This document shows positions 1 through 9,195 of a stretch of DNA of 61,326 nucleotides, in pieces. Each line of letters opens with the position of its first letter. Positions within the stretch are counted from its first letter, which is position 1. A model generated the notes under the pieces. The model was not told the DNA's origin, searched no databases, and was given only the letters and a program-made list of their open reading frames with translations. Source of the stretch: Streptomyces sp. BK340 (GTDB lineage: Bacteria > Actinomycetota > Actinomycetes > Streptomycetales > Streptomycetaceae). Both the position numbers and the translations under genes were made by a program. The DNA lies in assembly GCF_007827595.1 (NCBI RefSeq), contig NZ_VISR01000043.1, positions 1-61,326 of the forward strand, in the 5' to 3' direction.

Positions 1-95
1 TGAAGGATCTCGGTGGCATCCCCGCCTACGGCAACCAGCGCACCGCCTGGGACGCCGGCTGCCGCCGCGACTACGAGAACCCCGAGCACCGGTAG
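1..95 (+). CDS. C-terminal end of an unidentified protein (partial)
   Basis: An open frame enters from the left edge and ends at TAG (93-95). The 30 visible residues end in RRDYENPEHR and are hydrophilic. No motif is long enough to name a family. The real gene start lies outside the window. It could equally be a chance frame, but its codon use (G/C third positions) and its stop about 110 bp before the next ribosome binding site fit a real gene end. Confidence 0.4.
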   Translation, partial: KDLGGIPAYGNQRTAWDAGCRRDYENPEHR

Positions 96-205
96 GGTCG
101 CGCGGCCGCTCCGGGACACCGCGCGGGGACGCTGACATGCTCGTACGGTGAAAGAAGGACGCCCTTGTTCACCCGTAAGGGCGTGTGCCCCAGGAGGTTG
201 AACCG

Positions 206-619
206 ATGACCACCGCCGCAGAGATCATGCATTCCGGAGCCCAGTGGATCCCGGCGACCGAGACCCTCGACCGGGCCGCGCAGATGATGGCCCGTCTGAA
301 CGTGGGTGCGCTGCCCGTCAGCGACGCCGACGAACGGCTGTGCGGCATTGTCACGGACCGTGACATCGTCGTGAAGTGCGTGGCCAAGGGCCTCGATCCG
401 TCGAAGGTGACGTGCGGAGACCTCGCCCAGGGCACGCCGCGCTGGATCGACGCGAACGCGACCGTGGAGCAGGTGCTGGACGAGATGTCCACGAACCAGA
501 TACGCCGACTGCCGGTGATCCAGAAGAAGAAGCTCGTCGGCATCATCAGCGAGGCCGATCTGGCCAGGCATCTGACGGACCGCCAGATCCACGACTTCGT
601 CGAGCGGGTCTACGCCTGA
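206..619 (+). CDS. CBS-domain protein
   Basis: A soluble protein of 137 residues made almost entirely of a tandem CBS pair (Bateman module), the fold that binds adenosyl ligands such as AMP, ATP or SAM. The first CBS repeat covers about residues 5-65 and contains ALPVSDAD and GIVTDRDIVVK. The second covers about residues 70-130 and contains RRLPVIQKKKLVGIISEAD. No catalytic domain is attached, so it probably acts as a stand-alone energy or ligand sensor. I chose ATG 206 because AGGAGG at 192-197 sits 8 bases upstream; an earlier GTG at 185 overlaps that site. Such single CBS proteins are common in Streptomyces beside SHOCT and stress-type genes, as here. The partner is unknown. Confidence 0.9.
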   Translation: MTTAAEIMHSGAQWIPATETLDRAAQMMARLNVGALPVSDADERLCGIVTDRDIVVKCVAKGLDPSKVTCGDLAQGTPRWIDANATVEQVLDEMSTNQIRRLPVIQKKKLVGIISEADLARHLTDRQIHDFVERVYA

Positions 620-631
620 CACCGACCGAGG

Positions 632-934
632 TCAGCTCCCCAGGAGCCGGCGCTTCTGGCTCTCGAACTCCTCCTCCGTCAGCACCCCTTGTGCCTTCAG
701 GTCGGCCAGCTGCTTGAGCTGATCGATCCTCTGAGTCATCTCGTCGGGGGCGGCGGACTGCGGTGCGGGAGGAGCAGGCGGCGCCGGCTCCTGCTGCTGT
801 GCGTAGGCCTGCTGCTGTTCGTAGTCCTGCTGCGCCCATCGCCCCGCCTGCCGTCGTGAGACGCGGTTGGACACGGCGGTGGCGGTTCCGGCGACGACGG
901 CGGTGCGTGCGACGCCCCGAAGCAGTCCGGGCAT
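632..934 (-). CDS. SHOCT domain protein
   Basis: A 100-residue protein. The N-terminus has a short hydrophobic stretch (about residues 5-22) followed by basic residues. A low-complexity Gln/Pro/Ala linker (about residues 38-62) leads to a C-terminal SHOCT domain (about residues 68-98, LKQLADLKAQGVLTEEEFES). SHOCT is a short two-helix module thought to mediate oligomerisation or membrane-associated assembly. Convergent with the CBS gene, 12 bp between stops. A GGGAG about 10 bases before ATG 934 supports the start. Function is not known beyond the domain. Confidence 0.85.
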   Translation of the reverse strand: MPGLLRGVARTAVVAGTATAVSNRVSRRQAGRWAQQDYEQQQAYAQQQEPAPPAPPAPQSAAPDEMTQRIDQLKQLADLKAQGVLTEEEFESQKRRLLGS

Positions 935-1023
935 GTTCGGTCATCTCCCATGATTCGGTCCGGCCGTTCAGCCGGCCGGTGTTCGGTCCCCGTCGTTCGG
1001 GCGACCGGTGTCGGCGCGGCCGT

Positions 1024-1482
1024 TCAGGCGACCGCGGAGCCACCGGGGGGAGTGGTCTCCTCCGTGGCGTCCAGGGAAGCCAGCAGGGCCTGCACCGGGA
1101 TACGGCCGCTCGCGACGAGCTGGGCGCCGCTGCGCCTGAGCGCGCGGGCCAGGGGAGCGGCCCACACGTTCTCGTACACCAGCACCGCGGCGGAGTTGCC
1201 GGGCTCCAGCGCGTTGCCGGCCTCGTCCAGGTCGCTCTGGTCCAGCACGCCGGCCGAGGCGCCCTCGAAGACGGTCAGATCGACCTCGTCGCCGAGGTCC
1301 TGCAACTCCAGCGCGACGACCGAGCCGTCGGTGTCCTTGCGGAGGAAGGCGAGGTCGATGATCCGGACGAGGCCGCGCTCGACCAGATCCACCAGCAGGG
1401 GGAACGCCTCGCCCGTCATGCGGTTGCCGGGGAACTCGATGACCAGGTAGTCGACCGGGCCCATTTCTTCGATGCCGTTCAT
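1024..1482 (-). CDS. DUF6325-family protein
   Basis: A soluble acidic protein of 152 residues that starts MNGIEEMGPVDYLVIEF and contains the FPLLVDLVERGLVRIIDLAF segment typical of the actinobacterial DUF6325 family, which often lies beside SHOCT genes. The C-terminal half (VLVYENVWAAPLARALRRSG) resembles the region that follows in that family. GAGGAG about 5 bases before ATG 1482 decides the start. Same strand as, and upstream of, the SHOCT gene, so the two may be co-transcribed. Biochemical role unknown. Confidence 0.75.
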   Translation of the reverse strand: MNGIEEMGPVDYLVIEFPGNRMTGEAFPLLVDLVERGLVRIIDLAFLRKDTDGSVVALELQDLGDEVDLTVFEGASAGVLDQSDLDEAGNALEPGNSAAVLVYENVWAAPLARALRRSGAQLVASGRIPVQALLASLDATEETTPPGGSAVA

Positions 1483-1720
1483 GGCCACTCCTCGGGAACA
1501 GGGGAGGGGGGCCGTCCGCGGCTCCGTGGCAGCGCCCTCGCGTCGGCGGAGGTCAGCCCTCCTGGCCATTGCAGCACGCGCCCCAGAGCCTCGCACATCC
1601 GCGCACGACGCCCCTCCGCCCCCCCGCCTCGGGGTGCCGCCGGGTGCCCCGGCGGCCACTCTGGTCGGAGGAGGAGCACCGCAGCGAAGGCGTGTCGAAG
1701 GGAAGGCGTGTTGAAGGGCC

Positions 1721-1807
1721 ATGAGCAACGCCATGCCGACCACCGCGAGCGCGCCGACCCCGACCCGGCGCCGCTGGTACCGCCGAAGCGCGCGCGCGGG
1801 ACCCTGA
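1721..1807 (+). CDS. possible 28-residue leader peptide
   Basis: A short frame (MSNAMPTTASAPTPTRRRWY and eight more residues) ends in a TGATG overlap with the ATG of the YihY-family gene. The overlap could couple translation of the two. The peptide is Thr/Pro-rich and then Arg-rich, and it has a GAAGGG only 2 bases upstream, which is too close for a normal ribosome site. I see no family. The rest of the roughly 320-bp divergent region (1483-1806) shows no other gene. Confidence 0.25.
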   Translation: MSNAMPTTASAPTPTRRRWYRRSARAGP

Positions 1808-2715
1808 TGCGACGGGGCGGGCGGGCGAACCGGCGTCCCGGGCCTGGTTGGTGGAAGCGGCGCAGCACCGAGCTCGTGGCCCGGGCGAAGACGCTGCACC
1901 GAGAGGCGGAGATCCGCTTCCCGGTCGTCACCCATCTCGCGGACCGCATGGTGTCCGTGAACATCTTCGACTCCGGCACCCGGCTGGCCGCACAGTGCTT
2001 CCTCACCGCCATCCCGCTGCTGTTCGTGGTCGCGGCCTACGCTCCGCCGTGGCTGAGGCAGCAGCTGGTCAGGTCCGTGCACGCGGTGCTGGGCCTGACG
2101 GGCCCCGCCCAGGCCGAGCTGGAAAAGGCGCTCCAGCCGACCACGGAGGATCTCCGGCAGGCCACCGGCCTCATCGGCGGACTGATGGTGCTGATCTCGG
2201 CCACCGCCGTCAGCCGGGCCCTGCAGCGGTTGTGCAAACGTGCTTGGGAGATCCCCAGAGCGGGCACCCATGTGGCCCCGTGGCGCTGGGTGGCCTGGCT
2301 CGTCCTGTGGCTCGGGGCGATGCTCCTGCAGGGCCCGATGCGCGACGGGTTCGGCCTGGGCGCCTGGCTGGGCATCCCCCTCACCCTGGTGACCCAGACG
2401 GGCCTGTGGTGGTGGACGCCGCATCTGCTGCTCGGCGGTCTGATCACCTGGAAACCCCTGCTGCCGGGCGCCGTCATCACTGCCGTCGCCCTGACCGTCC
2501 TGACGAGCACCGCGCCGCTGTACATGCCCAGGGCCATCAACCGGGCCCTGGCCGACTACGGCTCCCTCGGCCTCGTGTTCCTGCTGCTGTCCTGGATGAT
2601 CGTGGTCGCCGTCGCGGTCGCCGTCTGCATGAGCGTGGGCGCCGTCGTCGCACAGGAACCCCCGCTGGCGAGCCGCCTGGGCAGCCCGCCCCCGCGGTGG
2701 AGTCAGGAGACCTAG
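1807..2715 (+). CDS. YihY/BrkB-family inner membrane protein
   Basis: A 302-residue membrane protein. A basic N-terminus is followed by FPVVTHLADRMVSVNIFDSG and about six hydrophobic segments (roughly residues 60-78, 130-150, 170-190, 198-222, 235-255 and 265-292). This is the pattern of the YihY/virulence-factor-BrkB family. Members are polytopic membrane proteins of unsettled function; the old RNase BN assignment has been withdrawn. Start: ATG 1807, overlapping a short upstream frame (TGATG). A longer in-frame extension exists upstream but lacks the family's character. Followed 90 bp later by another membrane protein gene. Confidence 0.8.
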   Translation: MRRGGRANRRPGPGWWKRRSTELVARAKTLHREAEIRFPVVTHLADRMVSVNIFDSGTRLAAQCFLTAIPLLFVVAAYAPPWLRQQLVRSVHAVLGLTGPAQAELEKALQPTTEDLRQATGLIGGLMVLISATAVSRALQRLCKRAWEIPRAGTHVAPWRWVAWLVLWLGAMLLQGPMRDGFGLGAWLGIPLTLVTQTGLWWWTPHLLLGGLITWKPLLPGAVITAVALTVLTSTAPLYMPRAINRALADYGSLGLVFLLLSWMIVVAVAVAVCMSVGAVVAQEPPLASRLGSPPPRWSQET

Positions 2716-2805
2716 GGCTTCGTCCATTCGGCCTGCCCAGCGCGCGCGGTGCACGTGCGGCTGACGCAATGGGGGTTCAGGCACCCCCACCGCGCCGGAG
2801 GCACC

Positions 2806-4146
2806 GTGACCGAGCCGCCCGCCCCGAACCCCCCGAGCCCGGACGACGAGCCCACGGCCGGCGGCCGGGCGGGGGCGCGCCGGAACGGGGGCGGGGCGGC
2901 CGCGCGGACCGCGCGCGCCACTGCCTCGGCCGTGCTGATCGTGCTGACCTGCATCCTCGTCCCCGTCGCCCTGCTCGCGGTCTGGGTGAAGGACATCGCA
3001 CTCGACACCGACCGGTATGTGTCCACGGTCGCGCCGCTGGCCACGGACCCCGCCGTCCAGGACGCGGCGGTCCACCGGATCACCGAGGCCGTGGGCGCCA
3101 AGGTGGACGGACCGCAGGTCGCCTCCGACATCGCCGCCTGGCTCCAGTCCCAGGGGCTGCCGCCGCGCGCCGCCGACGCGCTCAAGGGCCTGGGGCCGCA
3201 GATCGACTCCGCCGTGAACCAGGCGGTGACCAAGATCGCCACCCGTGTCGTCGACAGCGACCTCTTCGCGACGACCTGGCGCACCGCCAACCGGGCCGCC
3301 CACCAGGCCGTCGTGCACGCCCTGACCGGCGAGGGCCGCGGTGCCGTCGGGGTCAGCGACGGCACGGTCACCCTGAACGTCGGTACGGCCGTCGACGAGG
3401 TGAAGAAGGAGCTGGTCGACGCGGGCCTCAAGCCCGCCGAGAAGATCCCGGAGGTGAACAAGCAGATGGTGCTCTTCCACTCCGACCAGCTCGCCAAGGC
3501 CCGTAAGGGCGCGCATCTGCTCAACGTCGTCGGGAACTGGTTCCCCGTCATCGTCGTCGTCCTCGGTGCCCTGGGCGTCTTCCTCGCCCGCCACCGCCGC
3601 CGGGCCCTGGCACGCACCGCCCTGGGCGCCGCCTTCGCCTGCCTGGTGGTGGCCATCGCCCTGGTCGTCGCCCGCCACTACTACCTGGACCACCTGCCGC
3701 CCGAGGTGCAGTCGAAGGCCGCCGCCGCGGCCGTCTTCGACACCCTGCTCCGTTTCCTCAAGGTCAGCCTGCGCACGGCCGTCGTCCTGGGCGTGGTCAT
3801 CGCCCTCGGCGCCTACCTGGTCGGGCCGGGCCGCCTGCCCGTGGCCATCCGGGGCGCCTCCGACAACACCGCGGACTCCGCCGCCCGGTGGGCGGCCGGC
3901 CACCACATCCACGCCGGCCGCGCCGGCAGCTGGGCGCTGGCCTACCGCAAGGGCCTCACCCTCGCCGCGCTGCTGGTCATCGCGCTGGTCTTCGCGCTCT
4001 GGAACCACCCGACCGTGCTCACCGTCCTGCTCCTCGTCGTCGTCCTGCTGGCCGTCCTGGCCGTGCTCGCGCTGCTCGCGGCCGGCGGCCGCACCGCGCA
4101 GGACGCGGGCCCCGCGGCGCCGCAACCGCCCGCCGACCAGCCCTGA
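2806..4146 (+). CDS. integral membrane protein with large extracytoplasmic domain
   Basis: A 446-residue protein. A Pro/Gly/Arg-rich cytoplasmic N-terminus precedes a first membrane helix (about residues 45-65, SAVLIVLTCILVPVALLAVW). A roughly 210-residue, mostly alpha-helical domain follows (about 68-250). Four further hydrophobic segments cover residues 253-275, 280-300, 325-350 and 385-425, and the tail is Pro/Ala-rich. The layout matches a Streptomyces family usually annotated only as integral membrane protein; I know no function. GTG 2806 is preceded by GGAGG (2797-2801). A start 19 codons earlier lacks such a site. Confidence 0.75.
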   Translation: MTEPPAPNPPSPDDEPTAGGRAGARRNGGGAAARTARATASAVLIVLTCILVPVALLAVWVKDIALDTDRYVSTVAPLATDPAVQDAAVHRITEAVGAKVDGPQVASDIAAWLQSQGLPPRAADALKGLGPQIDSAVNQAVTKIATRVVDSDLFATTWRTANRAAHQAVVHALTGEGRGAVGVSDGTVTLNVGTAVDEVKKELVDAGLKPAEKIPEVNKQMVLFHSDQLAKARKGAHLLNVVGNWFPVIVVVLGALGVFLARHRRRALARTALGAAFACLVVAIALVVARHYYLDHLPPEVQSKAAAAAVFDTLLRFLKVSLRTAVVLGVVIALGAYLVGPGRLPVAIRGASDNTADSAARWAAGHHIHAGRAGSWALAYRKGLTLAALLVIALVFALWNHPTVLTVLLLVVVLLAVLAVLALLAAGGRTAQDAGPAAPQPPADQP

Positions 4147-4258
4147 CCGCAGGTGCGGGGGGCCGCCGGATCCGCATGAACTGCGCCGGAGCGCGAAGGC
4201 TGCGATTCTGATCCCGTGGAGCGTCGTCCACTGCCTCACGGACCGTGGTGGTGACCCG

Positions 4259-6916
4259 ATGGCCATGAGTGAACAGAACACCGGGGGACCGGCCGACGTG
4301 TGTGCCGATCCCCTGGGCGAGCCGTTCCTGCAGACACGGTTCGCCCCGCCGGCCAGGCCGGCCACCTTCCTGCGCCGCCCGCGGCTGGTCGAACACCTGG
4401 ACAAGGCCCTCGGCACGCCGCTGACGATGGTCAACGGTTCGGCCGGGGCCGGCAAGACCCTGCTGGTCGCGGACTGGGCCGCCGGGCTCGGGCGGCCGGT
4501 CGCCTGGTTCACCAACGAGGCCGGGGACCAGGGCGCCGGCATGTTCTGGGCCTACGTCCTGCACGCCCTGCGCGCCGCCGGCGTACCGCTCTCCGCCGAC
4601 ATCGGCTGCCCCGCGGACGCGAGCCGCGTGGACCACAAGCTGCTGGCGCGCCTGGCCGACGAACTCAGCGGCCATGACCGGCCCGCGATCCTGGTGCTCG
4701 ACGAGTTCGACCGCCAGACGGCCTCCCAGACCGCGGAGCAGCTGGAGTTCGTCCTGCACCACGCCGGGCCCGGACTGCGGCTGATCCTCGTCACCCGCAG
4801 CGAACCGCTGCTGCCGCTGCACCGCTACCGGGCCGCGTCGGCCATGACCGAGATCCGGGACGCCGAGCTGGCCTTCACCCCCGAGGAGGCGGCCGACCTC
4901 CTGGAGCTGCACGGTCTGCGGCTCCCGGCCGAAGCCACCCGGGCCCTGGTCGAGCGCACCCGGGGCTGGGCCGCCGGACTGCGCCTGTGCGCCATGGCCG
5001 CCCAGGAGAGCGAGGACCCCGAGGCCTACCTCAGGGAGTTCGAGGCGGGCCGGAGCACGGTCGCCGACTTCCTCCTCGCCGAGGTGCTGAAGCGGCAGAC
5101 GGCCCGCACCCAGGACCTCCTGCTGCGGGTCAGCGTCGTGGACCGCTTCTCTCCCGGACTGGCGGAGGCGCTCACGGGCCGCGGCGGTCTCGAACCGGTC
5201 CTGGCCGGGCTGCACCGGCAGAACGCGTTCGTCGAGGACCTCGGGCACGCCTGGTACCGGCTGCATCCGCTGTTCGGCGAGATCCTCCGGGCCCATCTGC
5301 GGGCGCGCCATCCGGGCCTTGAACCGGAACTCCACCGGCGGGCCGGGGAGTGGCTGCGGGCCACCGGGTCGCTGCCGGAGGCGCTCGCGCACGGCGCCGC
5401 CGCCGGTGACTGGGAGTTCACCGCCGGTGCCCTCGTCGACGACCTCGCGATCGGACAGCTGTTCACCGGGCTGCGCGCGGACGACCTCGGCGAGCTGTTC
5501 GCGCGGATGGGGCCCGAGGCCGAGGGCGCCGCCCCGGACGTGGTGCGGGCCGCCCGCGACCTGGCCGAGCACGACCTCGAACGCGGCCTGAACCATCTGC
5601 GCCAGGCCGAGGAGCAGCTGGCCGAGGAGGAGGCCGATCCCGCGCTCCGGCTGAGCTGCGTGCTGCTGGAATCCCTGGCGGCCCGGCTGACCGGCTCTCC
5701 CTCCCGGGCCGAGAAGGCCGTGGCCACGGCCGCGGATCTGCGCCACGACGTCCCGGCCCACCTCCTGGAGAAGCACCCCGAACTCACCGCGCTCCTGCTC
5801 ACCCATCTGGGGTCGACCCGGCTGTGGGCCGGCAGCTTCGACGACGCCAGGGCCGCCCTGTCCGAGGTGGTCGGCTGCCCCGGCGGCGTCGCGACCGCCC
5901 TGCCCCGCCAGGACTCCCTCGGACACCTGGCGCTGATCGACTACCTGAACGGCTGGCTCGGCCGGGCCGAACGCAAGGCGCTGGCGGCGCTCAGCGAGAC
6001 CGAGCAGTTCGGCCTGCACCGGCCCTCCGGCGCGGATCTCGGGCGGCTGGTGCTGGCCGCGGTGGCCGTGGACCGCGCCGACCTCGCGCAGGCCCAGGCC
6101 CTCCTGGAGGAGGCGGCCGACTCCGGCCCCGCCGTCCTCGACCCGGTGACGGCGGCGGGCAGATCCCTCGTGACGGCCCGGCTGCTGCTCGCTCGGGGCG
6201 ACCCGAGGGCCGCGGCGGAGGCCGCCGACCCCGCCGTCCCGGCCGACGTGACCTCCCCGTGGGCCGAGGTCCACACGGCGCTGGTCACCTCCGCCGCGCA
6301 TCTGGCCGAGGGCCGGCCGGACACCGCCGCGAAGGTGCTGGACGACGTGCCCTACGGCACCGAATCGGCGTACGCGGCGGAGCTGGCGTGGGCCCAGCTC
6401 GCCGCGGGCAACCGGGACGCGGCCCTCGACCTGGTGGACCAGCTGCGCACCCTGAGCCGTACCGGCCCGGGGGTGAGCGTCTGTGCCGCGCTGGTGCGCG
6501 CCCGTGCCGCGCAGGACACCGGGGACGTCGCCACCGCCCGCAAGCTGCTCGCCCGGGCTCTGCTGGAGGCCCGGCGGGAGCGGCTGCGGCGCCCGTTCCT
6601 GGAAGCCGGGCCACACATCCGGCACCTGCTGGAAACCCCGCCGCTGCAGAGCCTCGCCGCGGGCTGGCTCACCCCCGGCGACCCCGTTCCCCGGGTGGCC
6701 GAGGAGCGTGCGCCGCTGGTCGTCGAGGATCTGAGCGGACGCGAGCTCGAAGTGCTGCGGCGCCTGAGCCAGCTGATGTCCACGGAGGAGATCGCCGCCG
6801 ACCTGTACGTCTCCGTGAACACGGTCAAGACCCACCTCAAGAGCGTCTACCGCAAGCTCGGGGTGAACCGGCGCGGCGAGGCGGTGCGGCGGGCCCGTGA
6901 ACGCGGACTGATGTGA
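4259..6916 (+). CDS. LuxR-family (MalT/LAL-type) ATPase transcriptional regulator
   Basis: A large regulator of 885 residues in the MalT-like STAND class. A Walker A motif GSAGAGKT (about 60-67) and Walker B ILVLDEFD (about 143-150) define the NTPase. A long helical, TPR-like region (about 380-800) is the usual ligand-sensing part. The C-terminus carries a LuxR helix-turn-helix (about 822-880; LSGRELEVLRRLSQLMSTEE and VSVNTVKTHLKSVYRKLGV). Such proteins activate transcription on binding an inducer and ATP. The stop overlaps the GTG start of the next gene (GTGA), so regulator and exporter are translationally coupled; it may control that exporter in response to its substrate. ATG 4259 or 4265 could both serve as start. 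Confidence 0.9.
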   Translation: MAMSEQNTGGPADVCADPLGEPFLQTRFAPPARPATFLRRPRLVEHLDKALGTPLTMVNGSAGAGKTLLVADWAAGLGRPVAWFTNEAGDQGAGMFWAYVLHALRAAGVPLSADIGCPADASRVDHKLLARLADELSGHDRPAILVLDEFDRQTASQTAEQLEFVLHHAGPGLRLILVTRSEPLLPLHRYRAASAMTEIRDAELAFTPEEAADLLELHGLRLPAEATRALVERTRGWAAGLRLCAMAAQESEDPEAYLREFEAGRSTVADFLLAEVLKRQTARTQDLLLRVSVVDRFSPGLAEALTGRGGLEPVLAGLHRQNAFVEDLGHAWYRLHPLFGEILRAHLRARHPGLEPELHRRAGEWLRATGSLPEALAHGAAAGDWEFTAGALVDDLAIGQLFTGLRADDLGELFARMGPEAEGAAPDVVRAARDLAEHDLERGLNHLRQAEEQLAEEEADPALRLSCVLLESLAARLTGSPSRAEKAVATAADLRHDVPAHLLEKHPELTALLLTHLGSTRLWAGSFDDARAALSEVVGCPGGVATALPRQDSLGHLALIDYLNGWLGRAERKALAALSETEQFGLHRPSGADLGRLVLAAVAVDRADLAQAQALLEEAADSGPAVLDPVTAAGRSLVTARLLLARGDPRAAAEAADPAVPADVTSPWAEVHTALVTSAAHLAEGRPDTAAKVLDDVPYGTESAYAAELAWAQLAAGNRDAALDLVDQLRTLSRTGPGVSVCAALVRARAAQDTGDVATARKLLARALLEARRERLRRPFLEAGPHIRHLLETPPLQSLAAGWLTPGDPVPRVAEERAPLVVEDLSGRELEVLRRLSQLMSTEEIAADLYVSVNTVKTHLKSVYRKLGVNRRGEAVRRARERGLM

Positions 6917-8559
6917 GCCGAGGTGGCGGCGTGGGACATTGGCGAGCTCTGATGGTGCTCGGAACGGCCCAGTTCCTCATGGTCCTGGACACGTCCGTCA
7001 TGAACGTCTCCATCAGCCAACTGGTCGAGGACTTCCACACCGAGGTCACCGCGATCCAGGCGGTCATCACTCTGTACGCGCTGGTGATGGCCGCATTCAT
7101 GATCATCGGTGGCAGGCTCGGCGACATCCACGGCCGCCGTCGGCTGTTCCTGGCCGGTCTGGTCGTCTACGGCATCGGGTCGGGCCTGACCGCCCTGGCG
7201 CCCACCCTGTGGGTCCTGGCTCTGGGCTGGTCCGTCATCGAGGGCCTGGGCGCCGCGATGGTGCTGCCGGCCATGGCGGCCCTGGTCGCCGAGTCCTACC
7301 GGGGCCGGGACCGGGCGGTGGCCTACGGCGTGATCGGCGGGCTGGCGGGTGCCGGCATCGCGGTCGGTCCGCTGCTGGGCGGCTGGGTGACGACCTATCT
7401 GACCTGGCGGCTGGTCTTCGCCGGCGAGGTCGTGGTCGTCCTCGCGGTCCTGTGCTGCCACCGGGTGATCCGCGAGTCCGCCCGGAGCGAACCCCCGCCC
7501 CGGCTGGACGGCGTCGGTGCCGCCCTTTCGGCAGCCGGACTGGGGCTCGGCGTGCTCGGGGTGCTGCAGAGCAGCACCTGGGGCTGGGTGAGGCCGCGCA
7601 ACCCTCCCTTCACCGTCCTCGGCTTCGCCCCCACCCTTTTCGTCGTCGCCGCCGGGGTGGCCGTGCTGGCCCTCTTCGTGCACTGGGAGCACCGACGCGA
7701 GGCCACGGGCGCCGACCCCGTGGTGCACCTGTCCCTGCTGGGCGTGCCGCCCCTGCGGTCCGGTCTGCTGACCTTGGTGAGCCAGAACCTGATCCTGCTG
7801 GGCCTGTTCTTCGCCATCCCGCTGTATCTGCAGGTGGTGCAGGGCTTCGACGCCTTCCAGACCGGGCTGCGGCTGCTGCCGGTGTCCGTCACGATGCTCG
7901 TCACCTCCCTGACCGCCGCCCGGCTCGGCCGTACCGTGGGGCCGCGCCGGATCGTACGGCTGGCCCTGCTGATGCTTGCGGCGGCCATCGTGTGGCTGTT
8001 GGCCACCATCGACCCGGTCATCGACGACGCGCAGTTCGCCGGGGCCATGGCGGTGCTCGGCATCGGCATGGGACTGCTCGCCTCACAGCTGGGCAACGTT
8101 GTCCAGTCCAGCGTGGGCGAGACGGAACGCAGCGAGGTCGGCGGCCTGCAGTTCACGGCGCAGAACCTCGGCTCGGCGCTGGGCACCGCACTCATCGGCT
8201 CGATCCTCATCGGCGCGCTGGCACACGCGTTCACCGCGCATGTCCAGGACAACCCCCAGCTGTCGGACGAGGCGCGCCGGCAGACCGGTGTCGCCCTGGA
8301 GGCGGGCGTCAACTTCGTGCCGACCGACCAGGTGCGCTCGGCGGCCGAGCAGGCCGGGCTGCCGCCGTCCGAGGTCGACGCCGTCACGGAGTCGTACGCC
8401 GTGGCACAGCTCGACGGCCTGAAGGCGGCGATCTTCGCCACTGGCGGGATCACCCTCGCGAGTCTCCTCGTCACTCCCGACCTGCCGACCGCGCCGGCCC
8501 GGCGCGGTCGGCCGTCCAAGGACGGCAGCCCGGCAGACGACGCCGACGCCACCGATTGA
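6913..8559 (+). CDS. MFS drug exporter (DHA2-like, 14-helix)
   Basis: A 548-residue major facilitator with about 14 hydrophobic segments. The N-terminal helix carries the drug:H+ antiporter signature (QFLMVLDTSVMNVSISQL). The loop 2-3 motif is GGRLGDIHGRRRLF. The motif-C-like stretch GGLAGAGIAVGPLLGGW follows. A hydrophilic loop near residues 440-510 precedes the last helix. Members export toxic compounds or antibiotics using the proton gradient. Starts at GTG 6913, overlapping the stop of the LuxR regulator, which suggests regulated co-expression. Substrate unknown. Confidence 0.9.
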   Translation: MSRGGGVGHWRALMVLGTAQFLMVLDTSVMNVSISQLVEDFHTEVTAIQAVITLYALVMAAFMIIGGRLGDIHGRRRLFLAGLVVYGIGSGLTALAPTLWVLALGWSVIEGLGAAMVLPAMAALVAESYRGRDRAVAYGVIGGLAGAGIAVGPLLGGWVTTYLTWRLVFAGEVVVVLAVLCCHRVIRESARSEPPPRLDGVGAALSAAGLGLGVLGVLQSSTWGWVRPRNPPFTVLGFAPTLFVVAAGVAVLALFVHWEHRREATGADPVVHLSLLGVPPLRSGLLTLVSQNLILLGLFFAIPLYLQVVQGFDAFQTGLRLLPVSVTMLVTSLTAARLGRTVGPRRIVRLALLMLAAAIVWLLATIDPVIDDAQFAGAMAVLGIGMGLLASQLGNVVQSSVGETERSEVGGLQFTAQNLGSALGTALIGSILIGALAHAFTAHVQDNPQLSDEARRQTGVALEAGVNFVPTDQVRSAAEQAGLPPSEVDAVTESYAVAQLDGLKAAIFATGGITLASLLVTPDLPTAPARRGRPSKDGSPADDADATD

Positions 8560-8576
8560 GCGCGAAAGGCCAGGCG

Positions 8577-9095
8577 ATGTCCTCGACCGACCACACCACA
8601 GCGCGGGCCGACAGGGCCGAGCGCCGCAGCCATGCCGACTACACGGGCGCGGTCTACGGGTCGATGCTCGCCGCGTCGGTCGTGATCGGCGCCGGCAGCC
8701 TCGGTAAGTTTCCCCGGCTGCAACTGGTGGTGCTGCTGGTGCTCACCGGCGTCGTCTTCTGGGTCGGGCACGTCCACGCGCAGTTGTTCGGCGCCCACCT
8801 CGCGCAACGGCCACTGGACCGACCGACGGTCCTGCGGGTGTGCCGCGAGGAGTGGCCGATCGTCAAGGCGGCCGTCCCGCCCGCCCTCGCCGTCGCCGTG
8901 AGCCCGCTGCTGGGCCTGGGCGTGGAGGGTGCCGTCTGGCTGGCGGTCGCCGTGGCCGTGGCCGGGCAGGTGGGCTGGTCCGCGGCCGGGGCACGGCAGG
9001 CGGGGGCCTCCTGGCGGCTGGTGTCGGTCAGCGCCGCGGTCAATCTGCTGCTCGGCCTCGTGATCATCTCGTTCAAGCTCGCCCTGACGCACTGA
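8577..9095 (+). CDS. small integral membrane protein
   Basis: A 172-residue protein with a hydrophilic N-terminus (about 25 residues) and four or five hydrophobic helices (about residues 28-45, 50-70, 100-120, 122-140 and 150-168). HVHAQLFGAHLAQRP lies between helices two and three. I do not recognise a named family, though similar four-helix proteins occur beside exporters in Streptomyces. It starts 17 bp after the MFS stop with AAAGG upstream, so it is probably the third gene of that operon. Confidence 0.7.
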   Translation: MSSTDHTTARADRAERRSHADYTGAVYGSMLAASVVIGAGSLGKFPRLQLVVLLVLTGVVFWVGHVHAQLFGAHLAQRPLDRPTVLRVCREEWPIVKAAVPPALAVAVSPLLGLGVEGAVWLAVAVAVAGQVGWSAAGARQAGASWRLVSVSAAVNLLLGLVIISFKLALTH

Positions 9096-9195
9096 ATCCG
9101 GACCCCGGATCACCTGTGCCGGGTGAGGCCGGGCGCCGCCGCACGGAGCAGCATCGCAAGAAGACCGCAGCAGGCCCGCGGCGGGAGAACGGCAC

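Noticed and set aside
1024..4542. Very long minus-strand open frame (1172 codons) over the YihY and membrane protein genes
   Set aside because: Only its end (1024-1482) looks like a protein family. The rest is Gly/Arg/Gln/Asp-rich antisense of good plus-strand genes, a usual effect of high GC.
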